Both the position numbers and the translations under genes were made by a program. The notes beneath the pieces are model-generated. The model was not told the DNA's origin. It did not search any database and was given only the letters and a program-made list of their open reading frames with translations. Positions 1 through 7,071 of a stretch of 64,000 nucleotides of DNA are shown piece after piece. Numbering within the stretch: the first letter of the stretch is position 1; each line of letters begins with the position of its first letter. The DNA comes from Pseudomonadales bacterium. Lineage in GTDB: Bacteria > Pseudomonadota > Gammaproteobacteria > Pseudomonadales > Azotimanducaceae. The stretch covers positions 18,370-82,369 of the forward strand of contig JANQKS010000074.1 of NCBI GenBank assembly GCA_028281005.1, in the 5' to 3' direction.

Positions 1-993
1 CCCGGCCTCGAACGCACCAATCCGTACGGGATGGACGAACACACGCGCTACCTATCACCTGCACCGCTCTATCACGCAGCCCCATTTGGCTACTGTATGC
101 GTACACTGGCGTTAGGCGGATCGGTGTACATGATGGAACGCTTCGACCCGGAAGCCTCCCTGCAGCACATTCAAGACTACCGCATCAGCCACAGTCAGTG
201 GGTGCCGACCATGTTCATACGCATGTTGAAGCTGGACCCCGCGCTGCGCTCCCGCTACGACCTGTCTAGCCATCAGTGTGCAATACACGCTGCAGCACCC
301 TGCCCGGTGGAAGTTAAACACCAAATGATGGACTGGTGGGGCCCTATCTTGTGGGAATACTACGCCGGTACGGAACGCAACGGACACACCGTGATCAGTC
401 CGCAAGAATGGCTAGCGCATCCCGGCTCGGTGGGCAAAGCCATGAGCGGTGTGATACACATTTGTGATGAACAGGGTCACGAGCTACCCACCGGTGAGGC
501 GGGCATGATTTACTTCGAACAACCCAGCCGCACGTTCGAATACCATAACGCCCCTGACAAAACGTCCAACGCGACCCATCCCGAACACGACAACTGGACA
601 TCGTTGGGTGATGTCGGCTACCTCGATACCGAAGGCTACCTTTACCTCACCGACCGCAAAGCGTTCATGATCATCTCTGGAGGGGTAAATATTTATCCCC
701 AAGAGATAGAGGACGTACTCATTCTTCACGACAAGGTGGCGGACGTCGCCGTATTTGGCGTGCCGAACGCGGAATTTGGGGAGGAAGTGAAAGCCGTGGT
801 GCAACCTCTACCGGAAATACCACCGGGACCGGAGTTAGCGGCTGAGCTGGATGCGTTTGCTCGCGAGCACGTAGCCGGTTACAAAGTGCCGCGCTCCATC
901 GATTTTATGGAGGCGTTACCGAGGCTGCCTACCGGCAAACTATATAAGCGGTTGTTAAAGGACCAGTACTGGTCTGAATCAAAACCCAGTTAG
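1..993 (+). CDS. Acyl-CoA synthetase, AMP-binding family (3' part only)
   Basis: The reading frame is open from the first base, so the gene begins upstream of the window; the first ATG at 31 is internal. The visible 330 residues are the C-terminal two thirds of an ATP-dependent acyl-CoA ligase, which activates a carboxylate through an acyl-adenylate and transfers it to CoA. Motifs seen are YYAGTERNG (adenylate-binding YxxTE region), GDVGYLDTEGYLYLTDR (motif with the ribose-binding Asp), the hinge segment GGVNIYPQEIEDVL and the C-terminal PTGKLYKR lysine loop. It is probably a FadD-type fatty, aromatic or steroid-side-chain ligase. Substrate is not readable. The partner gene downstream is convergent. 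Confidence 0.93.
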   Translation, partial: PGLERTNPYGMDEHTRYLSPAPLYHAAPFGYCMRTLALGGSVYMMERFDPEASLQHIQDYRISHSQWVPTMFIRMLKLDPALRSRYDLSSHQCAIHAAAPCPVEVKHQMMDWWGPILWEYYAGTERNGHTVISPQEWLAHPGSVGKAMSGVIHICDEQGHELPTGEAGMIYFEQPSRTFEYHNAPDKTSNATHPEHDNWTSLGDVGYLDTEGYLYLTDRKAFMIISGGVNIYPQEIEDVLILHDKVADVAVFGVPNAEFGEEVKAVVQPLPEIPPGPELAAELDAFAREHVAGYKVPRSIDFMEALPRLPTGKLYKRLLKDQYWSESKPS

Positions 994-994
994 C

Positions 995-1022
995 ACTGAG
1001 AGACACGTTAGGTTTTCTCAGT
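995..1022. terminator. Weak hairpin between convergent genes
   Basis: ACTGAGA (995-1001) and TCTCAGT (1016-1022) form a 7-bp inverted repeat with a 14-nt loop just after the synthetase stop, overlapping the end of the TetR gene on the other strand. The loop is long and the T-run is short, so termination is only possible. Confidence 0.3.
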
Positions 1023-1592
1023 TTGCGGTATGAGACGCTCATTGGCCCATACTGGTACGCTGTCTACTTCACCGGCCGACATACCTAACACACTGGCCAA
1101 CACACTGCCGGATAAACCATGGCCAATGGCGGCGCATGACACAATGTAAAAGCCGCGCCGAACGTCTGCCGCTTGCTGCGGCTCCAGCGACTCTGTCGCA
1201 GAAGCCATGAGGCGGTCGAACAGAGCTGACAATGCTGCCGAGTCTTTACGTTGCCACGAACCATCCACTTTACGCCAGGCCAGCAGAGTCGCATGCCCCC
1301 CTTCGCTCAACGTGCTAAATAAACGTTGAGTGATTTTGTCGGGCGATTCTCTGGCGCCTACCGCATCCACGATGTCTTTGATAAGCGACAAAAACATCTG
1401 ATCAGCGAGTGCCTCGCGCATACCGTCAACCGAACCAAAATGGTGTAACAAAGTAGCGTGACTGATGCCGGCTTCTTTTGCCACTGCAGTCACGTTTAAT
1501 CCTTCCAGACCATACTCGCGCAGACGTTTCTCTGCCGCCTCCAGAATATTTGCTTTGGCTTCTTCCGGTGTACGGCGAACCCTAGTGACCAA
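1008..1592 (-). CDS. TetR/AcrR-family transcriptional regulator
   Basis: A one-domain TetR repressor of about 195 residues. The N-terminal helix-turn-helix is clear (VTAVAKEAGISHATLLHHFG), followed by a ligand-binding domain with no recognisable signature. The open frame extends to a TTG at 1613, but a purine-rich AGGGAG sits six bases before the TTG at 1592, which gives an N-terminus MVTRVRRTPEEAK typical of the family, so I start there. It is divergent from the Coq4-family gene, and a quasi-palindrome over that gene's promoter is a candidate operator. Target and effector are unknown. Confidence 0.85.
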   Translation of the reverse strand: MVTRVRRTPEEAKANILEAAEKRLREYGLEGLNVTAVAKEAGISHATLLHHFGSVDGMREALADQMFLSLIKDIVDAVGARESPDKITQRLFSTLSEGGHATLLAWRKVDGSWQRKDSAALSALFDRLMASATESLEPQQAADVRRGFYIVSCAAIGHGLSGSVLASVLGMSAGEVDSVPVWANERLIPQTEKT

Positions 1593-1662
1593 AATGCTCT
1601 CCCTCACGCGCAAACGACGCGCATTTAAAAGTGACTTCGGTTACAAATCTAGTTGATTTTTA

Positions 1663-1708
1663 TTGACAAACAGGTCGACATTTCTACTATCTACATCATT
1701 GTTGATAG
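1663..1708 (+). promoter_or_regulatory. Sigma70-like promoter with operator-like quasi-palindrome
   Basis: A perfect -35 box TTGACA (1663-1668) is followed 16 nt later by TACTAT (1685-1690) as a -10 box. Over the -10 lies an inverted repeat, CTATC (1687-1691) with GATAG (1704-1708) and inner ACA/TGT, with one T-T mismatch and a TCAT centre. It precedes the Coq4-family start at 1720 and faces the divergent TetR gene, so it may be the TetR operator. The TTG that opens the longest downstream reading frame is this -35 box, which argues that the protein starts at 1720. Confidence 0.55.
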
Positions 1709-1719
1709 CAGGATGGGCC

Positions 1720-2418
1720 ATGCGGTACAACCGAATACAACCACTTGTCGCGCTTCGCGCCATTCGGCGTCTCATTGCTGACCCGGAGCAGACTCACGAA
1801 GTATTCACCATCATTCGTGCTCTATCCGGCAATGCACTAGAAAATGCCTACCAGCGGTTTGTGACGACCGAAGTAGGGCAACGGGTGCTGCGTAACAAGA
1901 TTGAACTGCTCGATACGCTGCAAGACCGAGATCACTTACAGACCTTCCCGCGTGACAGCTTAGGGGGCCACTACCTCCAGTTTGTCACCAGCGAAAACCT
2001 GTCTGCCGAAGGTTTGGTAGACGCCAGCGATAGTGCAGAGATCAACCAATTGGAAGGTGATCTTGCGCGCTTCGCCATGCGCCAGCGGGATATGCACGAT
2101 CTTTGGCACACCCTTACCGGCTACGGCCGCGACACCTTGGGTGAACTGTGTTTGTTATGTTTCACCTACGCGCAAACAAAAAACCGCGGCATCGGTTTTA
2201 TCTGCTTGGTGGGCGCTAACAAGTTAAGTCACGAGTATGGGCGCGGCGTCTACCGCGCCGCCTGGCGTGCTTATCAAGACGGTAGACGCGCCGCTTGGTT
2301 ACCGGCGCAAGATTGGGAAGCCCTGCTCAGCGTGCCTATCTCCCCACTGCGCACCCAACTGGGTATTCACGCACCGCAGGACTATTTGCAGCTCCGCCAA
2401 TCTTTAGCAGTCGCCTGA
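1720..2418 (+). CDS. Coq4-family protein (ubiquinone biosynthesis)
   Basis: About 232 residues resembling Coq4, a protein of the ubiquinone pathway that binds a divalent metal and is linked to C1 processing of the quinone ring. The hallmark metal motif HDxxH...GE is intact: MHDLWHTLTGYGRDTLGE. The ATG at 1720 has AGGA seven bases upstream; the longer frame begins at a TTG that is really the -35 box. The gene stands alone beside a TetR regulator rather than in a ubi operon, so it may be an accessory copy with a specialised role; that last point is inference. Confidence 0.85.
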   Translation: MRYNRIQPLVALRAIRRLIADPEQTHEVFTIIRALSGNALENAYQRFVTTEVGQRVLRNKIELLDTLQDRDHLQTFPRDSLGGHYLQFVTSENLSAEGLVDASDSAEINQLEGDLARFAMRQRDMHDLWHTLTGYGRDTLGELCLLCFTYAQTKNRGIGFICLVGANKLSHEYGRGVYRAAWRAYQDGRRAAWLPAQDWEALLSVPISPLRTQLGIHAPQDYLQLRQSLAVA

Positions 2419-2424
2419 TCTCAA

Positions 2425-2709
2425 CTACTTTTCCAGCACCTGGTACCGGCGGTCCGCAGATCGTCCGATAAAGGCAGAGTCGCCCCAAGGAATTGCGTCA
2501 TGATCTGGATGTCGCCGTTGGCAGACAACACACGCATTTGTGCAAAGCGCGCGCTCCGGAATGGGCGTCTGCTTGTGCGCGTCCGCAAATCCACATTGTC
2601 CCGACAAAAAATGTTTGCCGCCGACCTGCACCTGCCATTCGATACCGCTGTATTTCTGGGCGGCAACGTAACCGTTGGCAATGTCTGCAAGTAAATCCGC
2701 GCGACTCAT
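2425..2709 (-). pseudogene. Serine hydrolase (beta-lactamase class C-like) remnant, middle deleted
   Basis: The ATG overlaps the stop of the upstream GST gene (ATGA), so the pair was translationally coupled. The first 50 or so residues read like the start of a class C beta-lactamase-like hydrolase (SGIEWQVQVGG, then QTPIPERAL), ending just where the IYSMTK catalytic segment should follow. Instead, in a shifted frame, comes GDIQIMTQFLGATLPLSDD, the typical C-terminus, and then in the first frame RRYQVLEK and a stop. The intact paralogue at 4325-5677 ends in LFMVQSLPHRTRL...YQALVE, which supports the alignment. Roughly 300 residues including the active site are gone, so this is a non-functional remnant. 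Confidence 0.75.
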
Positions 2710-3326
2710 GCGGATTCGCCCACCTGCTTTGCCCGGGTGTAACTTGCGCGACTGTAGCACGCATCACGCCAACGTTGCACATGCGGCCACGCAGAGGTAT
2801 CAAACTCAACCATGTTAAGCAGATCCATAACCCCCGCCAGGCTTAAGTCAGCAAGACTAAATTCATTACCAAGTAAATAATCTCGCTGCGCAAGGTGCGT
2901 ATCGAGTACCTTGAGCGGCCGTTCCAATCCGCGAGCCGTCCTGGCCATCACGGCTTCGTCCTTTTTGTCATCCGGAGTAAAAAACTTCTGAACGACAATC
3001 TGCGTTTGCAACGGCTCAATTTCACTGATCGCCCACACGCTCCACTGCAGTGCCTGCGCCTCACCCTGCAGGCCGTCGGGTATCAGGTGCGGGGCGTACT
3101 TTTTCGCCAGGTAAAAATTGATCGCCATGGACTCAAACAACTTCATATCGCCATCTACCAAGGCGGGGATGCGGCCGTTCGGGTTCACCGCAAGGTACTC
3201 TTCACTTTGCGCATCTCCCATAAACGAGGTGGGCACGTGCTCATAGTCGATGCCGGTCTCTTCGATGGCCCAAATAGATCGGAAAGCGCGGGACGTGCTG
3301 ATGCCGTAGATGACGGGTTTACTCAT
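2706..3326 (-). CDS. Glutathione S-transferase family protein
   Basis: Residues 1-80 form the thioredoxin-like glutathione site, with ISTSRAFRSIWAIEE near the N-terminus, a cis-Pro stretch NGRIPALVDGD and the gamma-glutamyl-binding ESMAI motif. The remaining 120 residues are the helical domain (DYLLGNEFSLADLSLAG). The 206-residue length is normal for the family. GSTs conjugate or isomerise electrophiles with glutathione in the cytosol. A GAGGAG ribosome-binding site lies eight bases before ATG. The following gene overlaps by four bases but is decayed. Confidence 0.9.
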   Translation of the reverse strand: MSKPVIYGISTSRAFRSIWAIEETGIDYEHVPTSFMGDAQSEEYLAVNPNGRIPALVDGDMKLFESMAINFYLAKKYAPHLIPDGLQGEAQALQWSVWAISEIEPLQTQIVVQKFFTPDDKKDEAVMARTARGLERPLKVLDTHLAQRDYLLGNEFSLADLSLAGVMDLLNMVEFDTSAWPHVQRWRDACYSRASYTRAKQVGESA

Positions 3327-3524
3327 TGTTTCTCCTCGGGTTTCTCTGATTAAGTTCTATGTGCTCCGCGTATCATACGGCTTTTGTGGGGCGCGCGTTC
3401 CAGCAGCAATGCAGTCACCTCAAGCGCAAGGGGTTGGTGTATAAATTCATCAAAGACGTAGAACTTTTTTGCAGCCTCCGCGACTTCACTTGGGTAAGCT
3501 CAACGGGTCGAAAAGGAGCCTTTC

Positions 3525-4292
3525 ATGTATTTACCAACACCGTCATCGCTGGTTCGCGCCGGGATCGCCTTGGTTTTGACCGCCGCCGCCGGCAGCATCA
3601 AGGCGGAGACCTTTGAAGTTGAGGAGTTCAGCGCCATTCGCTACTCCCTACCCTTTAATGTCGAACTCGTCGCCGCGGATGAACCGTTTGTGACCTTGGA
3701 AGGTGACCAAGACACAATCGATGAAATCATCGTTGAAGTGGATGGCGACACACTTAAGATTCGCAAGGAAAACCGCTGGTTCGATTGGTCCGACGAAGAA
3801 ATCCACGTCACCGTGGGTTACACGGAGCTTGAGGCGCTATACATGAACGGCAGCGGCGATGCCTACGCTGAAGAATTGGACACCGATGATCTGTTCATCA
3901 AAATCTCCGGCTCCGCCGGGGTTGAGATCGATCAACTGGTCAGCAACGACCTCACCATCACCATTTCCGGCTCCGGCAATGTCAACGTTAATGATCTGGA
4001 GGCAGACTCCATGACCACCAGCATCTCCGGATCCGGTGATGTGGAAGTCAGCGGCAGCGTGATCACACAAACCATCTCCATTGCCGGCAGCGGTGATCAC
4101 AACGCCCGCGAGCTACGCTCCCAGGAAGCTGACGTGGACATTAAAGGCTCAGGCGACGTCGAGGTGTGGGCGCTGGCGAGTTTAAACGCCAGGGTCATGG
4201 GCTCAGGCGACATTGAATACTACGGCGAGCCCCAACTGCGCGAGCGCATTATGGGCTCAGGCGACATCAAACACCGCGGGCAAGAACCTTAG
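3525..4292 (+). CDS. DUF2807 (GIN-domain) secreted beta-helix-like protein
   Basis: A 255-residue protein with a Sec signal peptide (cleavage after IKA near residue 27) and a DUF2807 body, a family often named putative autotransporter adhesin or head GIN-domain protein. The family's imperfect repeat ending in GSGD or GSGN recurs at least seven times (NGSGDA, SGSGNV, SGSGDV, AGSGDH, KGSGDV, MGSGDI twice), which suggests a right-handed beta-helix or stacked sheets. AAAGGAG lies ten bases upstream of ATG. It is probably periplasmic or surface-located. No dedicated partner genes are adjacent and the function is unknown. Confidence 0.87.
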   Translation: MYLPTPSSLVRAGIALVLTAAAGSIKAETFEVEEFSAIRYSLPFNVELVAADEPFVTLEGDQDTIDEIIVEVDGDTLKIRKENRWFDWSDEEIHVTVGYTELEALYMNGSGDAYAEELDTDDLFIKISGSAGVEIDQLVSNDLTITISGSGNVNVNDLEADSMTTSISGSGDVEVSGSVITQTISIAGSGDHNARELRSQEADVDIKGSGDVEVWALASLNARVMGSGDIEYYGEPQLRERIMGSGDIKHRGQEP

Positions 4293-4324
4293 TCCCGCGG
4301 TGTTCACGCATAGGCCAACGACGC

Positions 4325-5677
4325 CTATTCCACTAGGGCTTGATAGGTCAGGTGCTTAAACTCTGATCGTAAACGGGTGCGGTGTGGCAGACTCTGCACC
4401 ATAAACAGGCCAATTAAGTCTTCCTGCGGATCTATCCAAAAGGTAGTACCTGCGGCACCGCCCCAGTTGTACTCGCCCGCCGAGCTGACCTCACCGACCT
4501 CACCGGGGTCCAGCACCAAACCAAAACCCAGGCCAAATCCGGCACCGCGGCGGTTAAATCCCATGGGTAAATCGCCGAGATGGTTGCTGGTCATGAGTTC
4601 TATTGTCTTCGGCGACAATATGCGGACACCGTCCAACTCGCCGCCATTCAGTAACATCTGCGCAAAGCGCATGTAGTCACGCGCGGTGGACAGCAAACCT
4701 CCGCCCCCACTTTCAAACGCACCACCTTCCAGGTAGCGAATACTGGCTTCAGGCGCAGCCACCTCTAGGCCGGCGCCTGTTGCGGGCGCAAAGAAGCCTC
4801 GACCGGCGGTGCCTTTCGGAGAGTACATCTGCGCCAGACGCGGAATGTTATCCGCCTCTATGGTGAAACTGGTATCGGGCATGTCGAGCGGCGTAAACAG
4901 GCGTTGGTCTAAAAACTCGCCAAATGACATACCGGACAACACTTCCACCAGGCGGCCTTGGACATCTACGGAGACGCTGTAGTGCCAGCGTGAACCCGGT
5001 TCGTACTGCAACGGGATTTGCCCCAGATCACTCACAAACTCTTGAAGCGTTTTGTCGTTGCGCAAAATCCCGGCCGCACGGTACATCTGATCCACTTCAG
5101 TGTTGCCAAATATCCCATAGGTAAAACCTGCGGTGTGGGTGAGGAGGTCGCGTACCGTCGGTTGGCGCAGCGGTTTGCGGGTTTGTCCCACCAGCGACTT
5201 GTCCCCGGTACCGATCCCTTGGCTGGCAGTACCGTCGGACACCATGCCGGTGTCACCGTCCGCGGTCGACAGCGCCAGCTCTACGTCGGCCAATTCCGGT
5301 ATGTAGCGGGCGACGGGATCGTTTAAGAAAAATTTGCCTTCTTCGTAGAGGATCATCAGCGCCACCGCGGTGATGGGTTTGGTCATTGAATAGATGCGGA
5401 AGATGGCGTCGTCCTGCATGTCACGACCTGCTTCACGATCGGCTTGGCCGTAAGTTTCGGCGTACACCACTTTGCCGTTGCGGGCGATCATGCCTAAGCC
5501 ACCGACCATGGTGCCGTCGTCCACCCGGCCCTGCATAAACTCCGTCAGCCGATCCAGGCGCTCTGATGACAGCCCCTCCCGCTCCGGCTTAGCAGTAGGT
5601 AACTCTTTGGCCACGACCGTTGCGCTCAGCAACGTGACCAACACCGCCATCACCCAACCCTTAAACTGTGCCCTCAT
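4325..5677 (-). CDS. Secreted serine hydrolase, beta-lactamase class C-like
   Basis: A 450-residue exported hydrolase with a signal peptide ending near AKELPTAK. The SxxK catalytic tetrad is SMTK (Ser97, Lys100), and a YSV triplet at Tyr233 occupies the YxN position, so the Asn is missing, as in many esterase-type members. A glycine-rich stretch near the C-terminus (WGGAAGTTFWIDP) fits the KTG-box region. Such proteins are usually esterases or peptide-processing enzymes rather than true beta-lactamases. It is an intact relative of the remnant at 2425-2709. The ribosome-binding site is AGGAGAAGGT. It is transcribed towards the DUF2807 gene. Confidence 0.88.
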   Translation of the reverse strand: MRAQFKGWVMAVLVTLLSATVVAKELPTAKPEREGLSSERLDRLTEFMQGRVDDGTMVGGLGMIARNGKVVYAETYGQADREAGRDMQDDAIFRIYSMTKPITAVALMILYEEGKFFLNDPVARYIPELADVELALSTADGDTGMVSDGTASQGIGTGDKSLVGQTRKPLRQPTVRDLLTHTAGFTYGIFGNTEVDQMYRAAGILRNDKTLQEFVSDLGQIPLQYEPGSRWHYSVSVDVQGRLVEVLSGMSFGEFLDQRLFTPLDMPDTSFTIEADNIPRLAQMYSPKGTAGRGFFAPATGAGLEVAAPEASIRYLEGGAFESGGGGLLSTARDYMRFAQMLLNGGELDGVRILSPKTIELMTSNHLGDLPMGFNRRGAGFGLGFGLVLDPGEVGEVSSAGEYNWGGAAGTTFWIDPQEDLIGLFMVQSLPHRTRLRSEFKHLTYQALVE

Positions 5678-5733
5678 ACCTTCTCCTCCAACTCATCCCA
5701 CAGTAGAATCGCTTTTCAATGAATACTCGCATA

Positions 5734-5883
5734 ACTAGTCCGTCTCCAAAATACCCAGTATTTTGTAGACGGACTAGTAAGGGCAGGGATGCCCGGAGCG
5801 AAAACCGAAGGTTTTCGGGAGGATTGCGTAGCAATCCGTGGGAAGATAAAGACTCCCGATGCAAGCATCGGGCGACGGTCTTT
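5734..5883. repeat. Cluster of five consecutive hairpins (intergenic)
   Basis: This 250-bp gap between divergent genes is packed with inverted repeats. 5734-5778: 21-bp arms with one mismatch and a 3-nt loop. 5781-5794: GGGCA/TGCCC. 5799-5817: CGAAAACC/GGTTTTCG with loop GAA. 5821-5837: GGATTGC/GCAATCC with loop GTA. 5848-5883: CCCGATGC/GCATCGGG with loop AA, clasped by AAAGAC/GTCTTT. All inner stems are perfect. This looks like a mobile palindromic repeat (REP/BIME class) or a structured leader; no such family is named with certainty. The glycosyltransferase start codon lies 44 bp further on. Confidence 0.8.
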
Positions 5884-5926
5884 TCTGGACAACTAAAGAT
5901 AGCCACTCGAGTTACACGCGAGTTGC

Positions 5927-7069
5927 ATGGCTAATCTACTGTTCTTTGTCAGTTCCATGGAAAGCGGCGGCGCTGAGCGTATCGCCGCGCTGCTGGCCAA
6001 CACTTGGGCCAGCCGAGGTCACAGCGTCACCCTCGTGCCCACCTACTCCCAACGCGGCGAATGCCATCACCACCTCGCATCCGGGGTGAAGCTGGTGTTT
6101 TTAGCCGACATCGTTGACACCACCCAGCGTTCCATCCGTAGCCGTGTGCGGCGCTTGCAGGGCATACGTCAACTGATGAAACAGTCGCAGCCGGACGCGG
6201 TGGTGTCCTTTCTGAGCAACGTCAACACCGCCGTGCTGCTGTCGGCCATCGGTCTCGGTGTACGCGTGGTTGTTTCCGAACGTATCTATCCACCGTTACA
6301 CCCCCTGAGCGGCCTGCAAACATGGCTACGCAAACGTATGTACCCCAGAGCGGCAGCCGTGGTCATGCAATCCGAGCGTGGCATTGAGTGGCTCAAACAA
6401 ACCATACCCGGCAGCCACGGCGTTGTGCTCTATAATCCGGTGCAATTTCCCTTGCCGGATTCCAACGCTCCGTGGTGCCCAGTACAGAGCATCCCCAGCG
6501 AGGCCAAGCTTATGTTGGCCGTTGGGCGCCTGGATCCGCAAAAAGGATTTGATCAGCTGTTACACGCCTTTACCCAAGCAGCAACACATCATCCCGAATG
6601 GCACCTGGCGGTCTTAGGAGAAGGTGCGGAGCGCGCCACCTTGGAAAACATCATCGCGCAGTCTACTTGCGCCGACCGAATTCATTTAATGGGGCAGGTA
6701 GGTAACCTTGGGGACTGGTATGAGCGCGCGGACCTGTTTGTCCTCAGCTCACGTTATGAAGGCTTTCCTAACGCTTTGCTTGAGGCGATGAGTTATGGTG
6801 TGGCTGCAATCAGTACAGCCTGTGCCACCGGCCCCGATGAAATCATCGAACACGGGGTGAATGGCTGGTTATTGGAGGATGTCGACCTAAATAGCGATTT
6901 TTACGACAGCCTGGCGCAAGCATTGGCGCACCTGATGGGAGATGCCCAACTGCGCACGCAACTGGGCCTCGAAGCCCAGGAGATTAAGCAAAACCTTACG
7001 CCCCAACACATAGCGGAACAGTGGGAGCAACTGCTTATGGTCGACAGCCCGGCTACTGGCCCACACTGA
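5927..7069 (+). CDS. Glycosyltransferase, GT4 family
   Basis: A 380-residue GT-B retaining glycosyltransferase. The N-terminal Rossmann half begins with the acceptor-side motif FVSSMESGGAERIAALLA. The C-terminal half has the donor-site region (MLAVGRLDPQKGFDQLL) and the sugar-nucleotide motif RYEGFPNALLEAMSYG with its Glu residues. It transfers a sugar from a nucleotide donor, probably to a lipid-linked glycan at the inner membrane. Two bases separate its stop from the asparagine synthetase start, so they form an operon; that pairing is common in exopolysaccharide or capsule loci. No other polysaccharide gene is visible here. Its ribosome-binding site is weak. Confidence 0.9.
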   Translation: MANLLFFVSSMESGGAERIAALLANTWASRGHSVTLVPTYSQRGECHHHLASGVKLVFLADIVDTTQRSIRSRVRRLQGIRQLMKQSQPDAVVSFLSNVNTAVLLSAIGLGVRVVVSERIYPPLHPLSGLQTWLRKRMYPRAAAVVMQSERGIEWLKQTIPGSHGVVLYNPVQFPLPDSNAPWCPVQSIPSEAKLMLAVGRLDPQKGFDQLLHAFTQAATHHPEWHLAVLGEGAERATLENIIAQSTCADRIHLMGQVGNLGDWYERADLFVLSSRYEGFPNALLEAMSYGVAAISTACATGPDEIIEHGVNGWLLEDVDLNSDFYDSLAQALAHLMGDAQLRTQLGLEAQEIKQNLTPQHIAEQWEQLLMVDSPATGPH

Positions 7070-7071
7070 GG

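Noticed and set aside
961..974. 14-bp perfect palindrome GACCAGTACTGGTC
   Set aside because: It lies inside the synthetase coding sequence near its end and short palindromes of this kind occur by chance.
1663..1719. Open frame of the Coq4-family gene beginning at TTG 1663
   Set aside because: The TTG belongs to a TTGACA -35 box with a matching -10; the ATG at 1720 has its own ribosome-binding site.
3837..4100. Antisense ORF inside the DUF2807 gene
   Set aside because: Its Gly/Ala repeats are the reverse reading of the GSGD repeats; no ribosome-binding site.
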